A stretch of 64,000 bases of DNA from Oscillospiraceae bacterium (GCA_022800215.1 JAAWPV010000079.1:53714-117713), one strand, 5' to 3'. Positions 56,770 to 63,422 are shown, counted from the stretch's first letter. Made by a program: numbers and translations. Notes: a model not told the origin generated them from the sequence alone.

Positions 56770-57062
56770 CAGTCAAACACCTTCTTTTTGATGATAACTC
56801 CAACCACGGTCATCAGAATACTGGTCGTCAAAATGGTGATCCACTCCGGAGGAATGAAAGGAAACAAAGCGGACACCAGAGCCAGGAAGCCGGTGAAGAT
56901 CCCAATGATCCCATCTTTGAAGCTATCCAGGATCTCAGTAAAACCGCCCAGAGAATTTACGATCCTGGTAAGGAATAAAACCACACCGTTCAAAAGTCCG
57001 TTGACGGCGTCCAGAATCAGGCCGCCGATCCCACCCAGCAAGTCACCAATAAATGAAAACAC
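56769..57062 (-). CDS. pVI-like minor coat protein
   Basis: The 97-aa protein starts at a GTG (57062) with GAGGAGG 8 nt upstream; the track's 161-aa version starts inside the preceding gene and is wrong. It is mostly hydrophobic: a Gly-rich helix (IGDLLGGIGGLILDAVNGLL), a second, and a C-terminal helix ending in IKKKVFD. The C-terminal segment IPPEWITI...IKK matches the end of the upstream 1160-aa adsorption-type protein (IPPEISTL...IKK), suggesting they sit together in the membrane and virion tip as pIII and pVI do in Ff phages. Confidence 0.75.
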   Translation of the reverse strand: MFSFIGDLLGGIGGLILDAVNGLLNGVVLFLTRIVNSLGGFTEILDSFKDGIIGIFTGFLALVSALFPFIPPEWITILTTSILMTVVGVIIKKKVFD

Positions 57063-57075
57063 TGGCACCACCTCC

Positions 57076-60000
57076 TCAGAGAAGAACTTTCTTGATGAAC
57101 AGACCCAAACCCAGGAACACCAGAGCCAAAGAAATGAGGGTAGAGATCTCCGGAGGGATGATCCCAAAGAAAGCGCCGAAGAAATCCACGTACTCGCCGC
57201 CGAAGCCTTCCACCGCTTCGGCCTTTTCTTTGAAGTAATCTCCCAGGGCACCAAAGCCGGCTATAGCCTCCTTAGCGAGATCCAGGATCCAGTCAATCAA
57301 CCCACCTACCAGATTCCCCAGAGACTCAAAGAGCTGCTGGATCAGCTTTGTGAGAGTAGAGCCACCCTCAGAGCCGGGCGGTCCGGTCCGGGAAAAATCC
57401 TTATGCTGCACACCGCACCGAGTACAAGTATAGAGATCATAGCCGGCCTGCAGCACGTTGCCCTCACCATCCAACTCATCCGGGATGGAGTCGTCCATCA
57501 CCCAATCATGACCCAGGGCCTCCAGCTCAGCGGTATAGACATCCCCGCATTTGGAGCAGGTATAAAGAGCGGTGCCGGTGAGGGTGCAGCCGGGCCGGGT
57601 CATGATCTTCTCCCGGTATGTATGCGCACAGTTTTCCTCGACTGGGGGAAATAAGACCGTTCCCCCTCCGCTGCCACTGGACAGAGCTTTCTCTAACCAC
57701 GCTCGGAAGTCAAGCCATTGGGCCTTCCACCAGTTCCAAAAACCATAGTCTGAGGAGATGGGCGGGGTGACCTCGTTACCTGGACCCTCTGAGGAAGTCA
57801 CGTCCCACATATCCTGGAGGGTGACAAGGTCAAAGGCATAGATGGGGATCCAGCGCTTGCCGGTCCACCAACGGGCGTTGGTCTGCTCCCAGGCTTGTCC
57901 ATTGTAGATGTAGACACCGGAGATCCGGGAGCCTTCCACGGGGAACCAGACATCACCACGCTCTGGGAAAGTGGGCCGGACACCGCCAACAGTATAGCCC
58001 TTGACCGGGATGTCCGACTGAATGGCAGCGGTATTGGGTTGGAGCTCGTCCGAGGAGTAGACGGCGGTGACGTGCTTATGATTGGTGTTGGCCTGGGTGC
58101 CGGGAACGATCTCCAAATATACGAGATCCACAGGACCGTATCCCGGAGCAAGGCCAAATGCCAAATATTGATACCATGAATCAGCAGATGAATCTTCCCA
58201 ATAAGTGAAACCAGAACGGATACGAAATGAAATTGGACCACAGGTTATTACATTTGAAGCATTAGAACCCCAATTAGTGGCAAGCTCTGGAATAGTGACT
58301 GTTCCTGAATAAATTGTCCCATCGCTCAGGACAAAAGAAACGGTATAATCACCAAGATACATCTTTTTCTTCCAATTCGTTCTACTTCCTTCATAGCTCA
58401 AAAAGGGAACAAAAAGATTTTCGGAACGTGCCAAGGAAGAAAAATAGTAAGCCGAACCCGATTGAAGTGTATCAATAGATGAATTAAGGCCACAGTTTAC
58501 AGTACAAAATGTATCATTGACATAAAAATTTTGAGACTGAATTCTAACCATTGAATTCAAAGACGGATATGAAGCATGGTAGCGTGATCCGCTCGTAGAA
58601 GCAGTTACAACAGGGACATAACCACTTGACATATCCAATACAAAAATAGGTTTAAACGTCGTATCCCACTCCCAATGCTCCTCTGCAATGGGAAAAGCGC
58701 CATCCGGCAGCACCAACACACTATTGGTATCATAGGGCACAGCGGTAGGGGTATAGGCAGCGCCACCCTGGGTGACAGCAAAATTGACGAAGCGCATTTC
58801 ATCCAGCATGGCATAGGCCTTACTGGCTGGGCCCAGATGGAAGACGATCTGATTGGTGAGCACACTGGACAGAGCCACAGAGGCCAGCTTCACGCCGTTA
58901 TGGTAGATGTGCAGGGTACCCTTATTCCGGACCAAAGCCAGCTCCTGCCAGGTACCTACGGAGAGATCTCCAACCTTCGTGCCGCTGCCGTTATAGAGGG
59001 CATGCTCAGACCACTGGAGGAGCTTCTGACCGCCAATGGTGAGATAATTGTCCATGTTGGTGGAGGTAGTGGCGCTGTTCTGGTAGTACCGCCACTGGAG
59101 AGAGAAGTCCCCGGAGCCGATATTGGAGGGCAGGGTAATGGTAAAGTCATGGGTCTTTTCGTCCAGGTAAAGAGCACCGTTGAAAGCATTGCTCTCCATA
59201 TAGGTGATACTGGCGCCGGTATTCCAGGTGAAATCACCTTGGGTAGACCAATAGGAGGAATCATTGGTATTGCCGTCAAAGTGGTAGAGAGCCCGGAGGG
59301 AGGTATCCGTAGCAGAGCGTTTATAATTCACCACATCATTGAACTGAAAGGACAGGCCGGCAATGTCCTCCTCGGTGAGATCAGCGGAGGAGCGGCCATC
59401 CGGCAGCTCATAGTAGAGGACCCATTCTTTGGGCTGGTACTCCGCCGTAGAGCCGATATAGGTCACATAGGTATTATTGTAGGTGTACTGGATGTTGTAG
59501 GTGTAGTAGTTATACTCATAGTAATTGTTGGTCTGCTTGATGTCGTAGGCATTGACGGTGTAGGAGCGGTTATCAAAATCAAAACTGACATCGTCAATGT
59601 TAAGTTCAAACAGGGAACCCAATTCATCCACAAGGGTCAACTTGCCGTTAGTAAGATCAAGGACCTTGGAATTGTCCTCATTGTGAGTAATATTCTCCGC
59701 AACTTCAACCTTCTCACCGTCTTTATTTTCTACGACGATAGGAGGTCGAGACTGTTCAACAGCAGATGTTTCCTTTTTTACCGTAGCCACATAAGGAGAA
59801 TATTTCTCAACGTATCCTTTACCTACCACATACTCCAAGTAAGCCCGGGTATAAATTTTAGGCCATTGTCCCTTTGTGGCGACATATTCATAATCAATTC
59901 CATTAATACGGATGACACGAATTTCCAAATCATTCATGCCGGCAGAATCCTTATGTTCAGAAACAAAATTGTCTAAGGCAGAACGAGTAACAGTATTTAC

Positions 60001-60546
60001 CCGATCAAAAGACTCACGAGCATCGCGCCAAACGCCTTCACCATCTAAACATGTGACAGACGAAAAACCATAACCTTTTTGGTAATTTTCATCGGTAATA
60101 TAAGGGAAATTGCCATTTTTATCAATGACCCAAGCGCCACCATCATAAAAGCGAAAACGCCAAGGGCTTCCCAACATTTGATCATCTTGGCATAAATAAA
60201 TACGCATATCATAAGGAATAGTACCATTATAAAAAGCTACAGCTTTTTCAAGAGTTTCAATAGCCCCACTATTCTGAGTAAGAAACTTACTAAACCACTG
60301 CCCTTCTTCATAACGCCTCTGAAGTTCGTTCATAGTCCGAAGCTGAGTTACAGGACCAATATGATCAAACTCAAAATCCACAGCATAGCGTATTTCATTT
60401 TGCAAAGTAGGAAAAATCTCTAATGCTTTAGCAAGGACAGAAACAGAAGAATTTTCTACGACCGCATAAGAAGGTACAACCAACACAGACAATGAAAGGA
60501 CCATTACCAACACCAAAGATACCATTTTTTGAATGTGCACTTTCAA
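57076..60546 (-). CDS. large exported adsorption-type (pIII-like) protein with LamG-like domain
   Basis: About 1156 aa. I favour TTG at 60546 (GGTGA six nt upstream); the track starts at a GTG 12 nt earlier with no visible site. An N-terminal signal peptide (MVSLVLVMVLSLSVLVVPSYA) is followed by a unique domain, a Tyr/Asn-rich stretch near 59.5 kb, and a concanavalin/LamG-like segment (YHFDGNTND... to DEMRFVNF, roughly residues 410-600). Two zinc-ribbon-like CxxCG motifs (YTCSKCG with LGHDW, then YTCTRCG) lie near residue 1000, and a C-terminal membrane helix carries IPPE...IKK. Position just before pVI- and Zot-like genes and the C-terminal anchor fit the inoviral receptor-binding tip protein. 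It is much longer than Ff pIII (about 400 aa), as expected for crossing a thick Gram-positive wall. Receptor unknown. Confidence 0.8.
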   Translation of the reverse strand: MKVHIQKMVSLVLVMVLSLSVLVVPSYAVVENSSVSVLAKALEIFPTLQNEIRYAVDFEFDHIGPVTQLRTMNELQRRYEEGQWFSKFLTQNSGAIETLEKAVAFYNGTIPYDMRIYLCQDDQMLGSPWRFRFYDGGAWVIDKNGNFPYITDENYQKGYGFSSVTCLDGEGVWRDARESFDRVNTVTRSALDNFVSEHKDSAGMNDLEIRVIRINGIDYEYVATKGQWPKIYTRAYLEYVVGKGYVEKYSPYVATVKKETSAVEQSRPPIVVENKDGEKVEVAENITHNEDNSKVLDLTNGKLTLVDELGSLFELNIDDVSFDFDNRSYTVNAYDIKQTNNYYEYNYYTYNIQYTYNNTYVTYIGSTAEYQPKEWVLYYELPDGRSSADLTEEDIAGLSFQFNDVVNYKRSATDTSLRALYHFDGNTNDSSYWSTQGDFTWNTGASITYMESNAFNGALYLDEKTHDFTITLPSNIGSGDFSLQWRYYQNSATTSTNMDNYLTIGGQKLLQWSEHALYNGSGTKVGDLSVGTWQELALVRNKGTLHIYHNGVKLASVALSSVLTNQIVFHLGPASKAYAMLDEMRFVNFAVTQGGAAYTPTAVPYDTNSVLVLPDGAFPIAEEHWEWDTTFKPIFVLDMSSGYVPVVTASTSGSRYHASYPSLNSMVRIQSQNFYVNDTFCTVNCGLNSSIDTLQSGSAYYFSSLARSENLFVPFLSYEGSRTNWKKKMYLGDYTVSFVLSDGTIYSGTVTIPELATNWGSNASNVITCGPISFRIRSGFTYWEDSSADSWYQYLAFGLAPGYGPVDLVYLEIVPGTQANTNHKHVTAVYSSDELQPNTAAIQSDIPVKGYTVGGVRPTFPERGDVWFPVEGSRISGVYIYNGQAWEQTNARWWTGKRWIPIYAFDLVTLQDMWDVTSSEGPGNEVTPPISSDYGFWNWWKAQWLDFRAWLEKALSSGSGGGTVLFPPVEENCAHTYREKIMTRPGCTLTGTALYTCSKCGDVYTAELEALGHDWVMDDSIPDELDGEGNVLQAGYDLYTCTRCGVQHKDFSRTGPPGSEGGSTLTKLIQQLFESLGNLVGGLIDWILDLAKEAIAGFGALGDYFKEKAEAVEGFGGEYVDFFGAFFGIIPPEISTLISLALVFLGLGLFIKKVLL

Positions 60547-60558
60547 AAAAATCACCAC

Positions 60559-60587
60559 TTTACAAAGGGTTTTGTTTATGATATGGT
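60559..60587 (+). promoter_or_regulatory. putative promoter of the 67-aa gene
   Basis: TTTACA (60559-60564) and TATGGT (60582-60587) are separated by 17 bp, followed by AAGGAGG and the ATG at 60610. It fires away from the adsorption-protein gene across a very short divergent region. Confidence 0.45.
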
Positions 60588-60609
60588 AAGGAAAAAGGAG
60601 GTTTTACCA

Positions 60610-60813
60610 ATGAAATTCAAAGTTGCTATTATTGGACTTTTAACCGCTATCCTGGCCGTTTGTTGTTTTACATCCATTAAACTCATACAAGAGACAGAAA
60701 GAGAAAAGAAAGCACTTATAGCCATAACAGAAGGATTGATAGAAATAGATAACTCAAGCGGCTGGAAAGGGTTTAATGAAGCATGGCAAATACTAATGGG
60801 TTACACAAAATAA
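60610..60813 (+). CDS. small membrane or exported protein on the opposite strand (67 aa)
   Basis: MKFKVAIIGLLTAILAVCCF gives a single N-terminal membrane helix or lipoprotein-like signal, followed by a charged helical tail. I chose the ATG at 60610 because AAGGAGG lies 8 nt upstream; the track's 60529 start runs through the promoter. It is the only plus-strand gene in the structural half of the prophage and has its own promoter, so it may be expressed in the lysogen. Immunity or superinfection exclusion is a possibility, not shown. Confidence 0.7.
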   Translation: MKFKVAIIGLLTAILAVCCFTSIKLIQETEREKKALIAITEGLIEIDNSSGWKGFNEAWQILMGYTK

Positions 60814-60825
60814 AATAAGAAGAAG

Positions 60826-60863
60826 TATCCCGGCGTATAATCTCAGCGGTCAGCGCCGGGATA
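60826..60863 (+). terminator. hairpin after the 67-aa gene
   Basis: A 10-bp stem, tatcccggcg / cgccgggata, with an 18-nt loop lies about 12 nt after the stop codon. It is followed by TTTG and immediately by element D. It is a weak terminator candidate. Confidence 0.5.
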
Positions 60864-60865
60864 TT

Positions 60866-60919
60866 TGTAACACAATTCCTGGAGCCGGCAAGCTGGATCC
60901 GGAGAGAAGCCGTGTTACA
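60866..60919. repeat. 54-bp inverted-end element, copy D
   Basis: TGTAACACA - 36 nt - CGTGTTACA. It sits between convergent genes; its right arm contains the TAA stop codon of the minus-strand 71-aa gene. The core has GCCGGC, AGCT and GGATCC. Confidence 0.85.
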
Positions 60920-61130
60920 GTTTCCCCCGTTTCTCAAACTCGCTGCAGGTGATCCGCTGGGCAAGCTGCTGCTCTTTCAAGACCTTCACCTTTTCACAAA
61001 CTTCATAATATTTACAATGAGGGCAAGTCTTCTTGCGCTTACGGAGCCGCAGAAACTGAAGGAAGCGGGCCCAAAGATAAAGCGTAGCAGCAAGCCAGAT
61101 CATGAAGAAAGCCAACATGGGAATATTCAT
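60915..61130 (-). CDS. membrane protein with cysteine motif (71 aa)
   Basis: An N-terminal membrane helix (MLAFFMIWLAATLYLWARFL) is followed by a basic patch (RLRKRKK), CPHCKYYEVC and a later Cys. This fits a small cytoplasmic zinc site or redox knot. GAAAGGAG lies about 7 nt before the ATG, 13 nt after the coat-2 stop. It is the last gene of the coat operon, ending within element D. Function unknown; a membrane assembly factor is plausible from context. Confidence 0.72.
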   Translation of the reverse strand: MNIPMLAFFMIWLAATLYLWARFLQFLRLRKRKKTCPHCKYYEVCEKVKVLKEQQLAQRITCSEFEKRGKL

Positions 61131-61143
61131 AGTAACACTCCTT

Positions 61144-61335
61144 TCATTTCCTGCTGGCCCGGAAGAACTCCCAGACCAGATAAAGAACCACAGCCATGAG
61201 AAAACCGGAGAGGATCAAGACCATCACCGGCTGGGTGAGCATAGCAGAGAAGACAGAAGAAAATAGAGACAACGCCCCGGAGAGGAACGAGTTAAGCCCG
61301 GCCCAGGTGGCGGGATGATCGATTTCATACCACAT
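61144..61335 (-). CDS. coat-type small membrane protein 2 (63 aa)
   Basis: The start is MWYEIDHPATWAGLNSFLSG at 61335, with GAGGTG 5 nt upstream. The track's 85-aa form begins before the hairpin and inside the preceding gene, so I reject it. A helical N-terminal half precedes one membrane helix (VMVLILSGFLMAVVLYLVW) and the basic tail FFRASRK, matching the layout of the upstream coat candidate. It is probably a second virion helix protein, minor or alternative to the major coat. Confidence 0.75.
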   Translation of the reverse strand: MWYEIDHPATWAGLNSFLSGALSLFSSVFSAMLTQPVMVLILSGFLMAVVLYLVWEFFRASRK

Positions 61336-61353
61336 AAGACACCTCGAAAATGT

Positions 61354-61381
61354 GAGGGAGCAGGGACCACCCTGCTCCCTC
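61354..61381 (-). terminator. hairpin attenuator between coat genes
   Basis: A perfect 12-bp stem gagggagcaggg / ccctgctccctc with a 4-nt loop lies between the major coat candidate and coat-type gene 2. In Ff phages a terminator after gene VIII keeps the coat message abundant; this hairpin occupies the same position. It lacks a long T-run. Confidence 0.6.
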
Positions 61382-61397
61382 GCTGTTTGTTTGAGCC

Positions 61398-61583
61398 TCA
61401 CTTAGAAGCTCTCCGCAACTTGCGGAAAAGGGCAATGCCGGTACCAATAACACTGGATGCCAAAAACAGGGTCAACAGGGGATTAGCAGTCATCAGGGTG
61501 AAGACATCCCCGACCAGGGTCGTAAGAGTACTGGTCCCCGCCAGGATAGCATCCATGCCGGTTTTTGCGACTTCAGTCGTCAA
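61398..61583 (-). CDS. probable major coat protein (pVIII-like, 61 aa)
   Basis: The start is TTG at 61583, directly after GAAAGGAGGAGG. The product has an amphipathic N-terminal region, one membrane helix (about 34-53, PLLTLFLASSVIGTGIALF) and the basic C-terminal tail RKLRRASK. This is the acidic/neutral-hydrophobic-basic layout of filamentous phage coat subunits. No cleavable signal peptide is obvious. It is followed by a strong hairpin, consistent with high expression. Identity comes from architecture and position, not sequence similarity. Confidence 0.72.
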   Translation of the reverse strand: MTTEVAKTGMDAILAGTSTLTTLVGDVFTLMTANPLLTLFLASSVIGTGIALFRKLRRASK

Positions 61584-61634
61584 ACCTCCTCCTTTCTTGT
61601 AAGATGATCATGACACAAGCCCTATTACCGGGCA

Positions 61635-61708
61635 TGGGTGCGGGGCTGGGAATTGAACCCAGGGCTCCGGAAGACGAGACCGGTATGTTACCACTACACT
61701 ACCCCGCG
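61635..61708 (-). tRNA. tRNA-like gene, isotype unresolved (anticodon position reads CGT)
   Basis: The minus strand folds as a cloverleaf with CCA encoded. The acceptor pairs 6 of 7 (GCGGGG/CCCCGC, with a C-A mismatch at the end). The D-stem is GTGT/ACAT, the anticodon stem CCGG/CCGG has an extra T-T mismatch, and the T-arm is perfect (CTGGG TTCAATT CCCAG). The anticodon loop CTCGTCT puts CGT in the anticodon slot, nominally Thr, but C37 and the discriminator C are odd. The D-arm resembles Asp/Glu tRNAs. It may be phage-borne and functional, or decaying. Confidence 0.65.
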
Positions 61709-61716
61709 ATATAGGA

Positions 61717-61770
61717 TGTAACACAACTTCCGGCGCCGGCGAGCTGCTGCAGCGCCGAAACTGTGTTACG
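61717..61770. repeat. 54-bp inverted-end element, copy E
   Basis: TGTAACACA - 36 nt - TGTGTTACG. It lies between the tRNA-like gene and the stop codon of the 53-aa gene (4 nt away). The core has GGCGCC, GCCGGC and CTGCAG and can form a short GCTG/CAGC stem. Confidence 0.85.
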
Positions 61771-61774
61771 TTTT

Positions 61775-61936
61775 TCAATTCTTCACAGACAGATGGACCA
61801 TCAGAGCAAGCCGGCACTTTTCGCAGCGCTCCTCCAGCTCGTCCTCACACAACTCATCCGGCCATTTGCAGATCTCATCACAGGCAAATTGCATGATATC
61901 TTCGGCCTTATAGCCAATAGGACTACGTTTTCTCAT
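61775..61936 (-). CDS. small acidic Cys-containing prophage protein (53 aa)
   Basis: It starts MRKRSPIGYKAEDIMQFACD, with an ATG at 61936 inside the end of rep and GGGAGG 8 nt upstream. The longer 87-aa track form lacks a site and runs far into rep. Four cysteines (ACDEIC, C, CEKC) suggest a small zinc-binding protein. The 14-nt overlap with rep indicates coupled translation. Function unknown. Confidence 0.68.
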   Translation of the reverse strand: MRKRSPIGYKAEDIMQFACDEICKWPDELCEDELEERCEKCRLALMVHLSVKN

Positions 61937-62864
61937 TCGCAGATCCTCCCAATGTAAATGTTTTGAACTCCTGGACCATCTGGTCATATTTTGGATTTCT
62001 CTTGGTGGTCCTCTTTTTGAGCAGGTCCATAAACCCATCCACGCCGGTGATCTGGATCAGAGCGTCAATGGCGTTACCGGCCTGATTGATTACATACTTC
62101 TGGCAGCGATCAAGATTGTATTCCAACCCTGGTTCTGCATAGATGTGGATCGCCCTGGCATTACAAAGGAACTCTCCCCAATAGGGCTTGATGGGCCAAC
62201 GCCATTTGTTGCTGTCTCCATCCATCGGCTCAACAAAGCGTAAGTAGTTGATTACCACGCCACAATAGGCCTCACCGACCGGCATTTCAAGCTGTGCAAA
62301 GGCGATAGCCCGTTCACGCCGGAGCTGAAGCTCACAGCGGACCCAGTGTTCACCTGAAGCACAATTCCGCTCCGCTGCCTTGTCGTAGATCCGGATCAAG
62401 ACGTCAGACTGAGGGGACCCGAATTGAAGTGTTTGGCCTTTGCTGCTCTCCAGGATCTCCCAATAGTCAGACTTGCTGACGTATTCCTTGAACCGGGTAT
62501 CCTGGATGATCTGATTGATATCCAGCGTACCTGTATGATCGTCATAGGCTACATCCAGACGGGTGATATTGGCACCGTGGGCATAGAGAAAGAAAAAGAG
62601 CTGTTCCCATTTATCTTCCCAGGTAGTCAATGTCTCGAAGGCCCGGCAGCCTTGGCCGGACATCTCACACCAGATACCCATATCAGGCCGACCATTGTAG
62701 TGGATAGAGATGCCGTTAAAATAGAGCCGCTCCTGGTAACCACGGGCGCCCTTTATCTGCTCCCAGGGTATTTCCTTCAAGCCAAGTAGATCCACGATCA
62801 CGTGGGGATTATCCCGCTTCAGGGTAAAAGAGAGCCAGTCATAGAGTATAATATCCCCCTCCAT
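61923..62864 (-). CDS. rolling-circle replication initiator (Rep_trans / NicK-MobT type)
   Basis: The 313-aa protein has the landmarks of the replication initiation factor family (PF02486): DWLSFT near the start, an ITRLDVAYDD block near residue 100, RIYDKAAE, and WVRCELQLRRER, which carry the metal-binding and Tyr-bearing core in relatives such as ICEBs1 NicK. Such proteins nick one strand and start rolling-circle replication. The likely target, a TAACAGGGGGG site, lies 40-70 nt upstream of this gene. A GGGGGGAG ribosome site precedes the ATG. It acts in the cytoplasm to replicate the single-stranded phage genome. Confidence 0.88.
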   Translation of the reverse strand: MEGDIILYDWLSFTLKRDNPHVIVDLLGLKEIPWEQIKGARGYQERLYFNGISIHYNGRPDMGIWCEMSGQGCRAFETLTTWEDKWEQLFFFLYAHGANITRLDVAYDDHTGTLDINQIIQDTRFKEYVSKSDYWEILESSKGQTLQFGSPQSDVLIRIYDKAAERNCASGEHWVRCELQLRRERAIAFAQLEMPVGEAYCGVVINYLRFVEPMDGDSNKWRWPIKPYWGEFLCNARAIHIYAEPGLEYNLDRCQKYVINQAGNAIDALIQITGVDGFMDLLKKRTTKRNPKYDQMVQEFKTFTLGGSANEKT

Positions 62865-62900
62865 AACGGCTCCCCCCTTAGAACTTTTTTAAGGTCTTCT

Positions 62901-62931
62901 GTAGGTACTACCCCCCTGTTAGCGGGGGGGG
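62901..62931 (-). other. putative rolling-circle nick site / double-strand origin
   Basis: The minus strand contains an inverted repeat of C and G tracts flanking GCTAAC, followed by GGGGGGTA and the palindrome GTAGTACCTAC. From memory, the oriT/nick region of ICEBs1 contains GCTAACAGGGGGGT and Tn916 a close variant; the same 14 bases occur here. It sits directly upstream of the Rep_trans gene. Confidence 0.7.
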
Positions 62932-62958
62932 CCTCCCCGGGGAGCGACCCCGGGGAGG
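62932..62958. other. GC-only hairpin next to the origin
   Basis: cctccccgggg-agcga-ccccggggagg is a perfect 11-bp stem directly adjoining the nick-site repeat. On the plus strand it is followed by TTTTT, so it could be a plus-strand terminator. In single-stranded phage DNA it could equally be the packaging signal or part of the origin. Confidence 0.55.
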
Positions 62959-62981
62959 TTTTTCGTGCTTAAAACGTGTTT

Positions 62982-63308
62982 TTACTCGGCCTGTTCAATG
63001 GCCTTCCCTGGGCCATCCAACACCGCCATTTGAACCCGGCCCCGATCATCGAAAAAGAGCGTTACCGGATCTCCAGGCTCCAGACCGGCCCAGACTTCAC
63101 CAAGGCACTTTTTCTTCTCTGCCTTAAAGCCGAAGGCCGTATAGTCCTCCGAGGTCCAAGTGCTGACAGGAGAAAGTACGTACATATTGAAGTACGGACG
63201 CTTCTCATGATCGTCAGTCTCCATATTGCCTTTTGCCCAGCCCAGGAATACATATCCTGGATACGCCTTGTCAATGATGATCTTACCGTTTGTGTTGTCT
63301 CTGCCCAT
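62982..63308 (-). CDS. hypothetical protein, possible ssDNA-binding (pV-like) protein
   Basis: The 108-aa soluble protein is probably beta-rich (alternating hydrophobics such as GYVFLGWAKG, PYFNMYVLSP, PVTLFFDDRGRVQMAVL) with no membrane helix. GAAAGGAAGG lies 7 nt before the ATG. It is the first gene of the rep operon, just upstream of the origin, where filamentous phages usually place the ssDNA-binding protein. Size and predicted strand content fit that role. I see no diagnostic motif, so the assignment rests on context. Confidence 0.6.
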   Translation of the reverse strand: MGRDNTNGKIIIDKAYPGYVFLGWAKGNMETDDHEKRPYFNMYVLSPVSTWTSEDYTAFGFKAEKKKCLGEVWAGLEPGDPVTLFFDDRGRVQMAVLDGPGKAIEQAE

Positions 63309-63345
63309 ATAGAGCCTTCCTTTCTGGGGATCTACCCCCTGTAAA

Positions 63346-63378
63346 AATTAGACAGTCGGACCATGCCGACTGTCCAAT
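63346..63378. promoter_or_regulatory. inverted repeat upstream of the rep operon
   Basis: aattagacagtcgg / ccgactgtccaatt (one mismatch, 6-nt loop) lies about 40 nt before the first gene of the rep operon and near the right prophage end. It could be an operator over the operon promoter (minus-strand TTGGAC and TCTAAT lie in it, 19 bp apart) or a single-strand origin. Confidence 0.5.
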
Positions 63379-63396
63379 TACATATTAAAACCTGCC

Positions 63397-63411
63397 AAGT
63401 GCTCTTTCTTC
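63397..63411 (+). repeat. putative attR core (15-bp direct repeat)
   Basis: Identical to 52985-52999. It ends 11 bp before the -35 box of the cspA promoter. Confidence 0.55.
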
Positions 63412-63422
63412 TGAAATTTTCC

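Larger units (their letters stand above)
52985..63411. mobile_element. inovirus-like (filamentous) prophage
   Basis: About 10.4 kb is bounded by the 15-bp direct repeat aagtgctctttcttc and lies between two ordinary host genes (ABC-F and cspA) that would otherwise be divergent neighbours. It encodes a Rep_trans rolling-circle initiator, a Zot/pI ATPase, short single-helix coat-type proteins, a large exported adsorption-type protein and a pVI-like protein. An IS30-family DDE transposase is also present, a class known to serve as integrase in some inoviruses. All key modules look intact, so the element may be active. The 15-bp repeat as the exact boundary is inference. Confidence 0.85.

Noticed and set aside
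58675-59976. Plus-strand ORF of 433 aa opposite the adsorption-type gene
   Set aside because: Antisense shadow of a protein with a signal peptide, LamG-like segment and anchor; no ribosome binding site.
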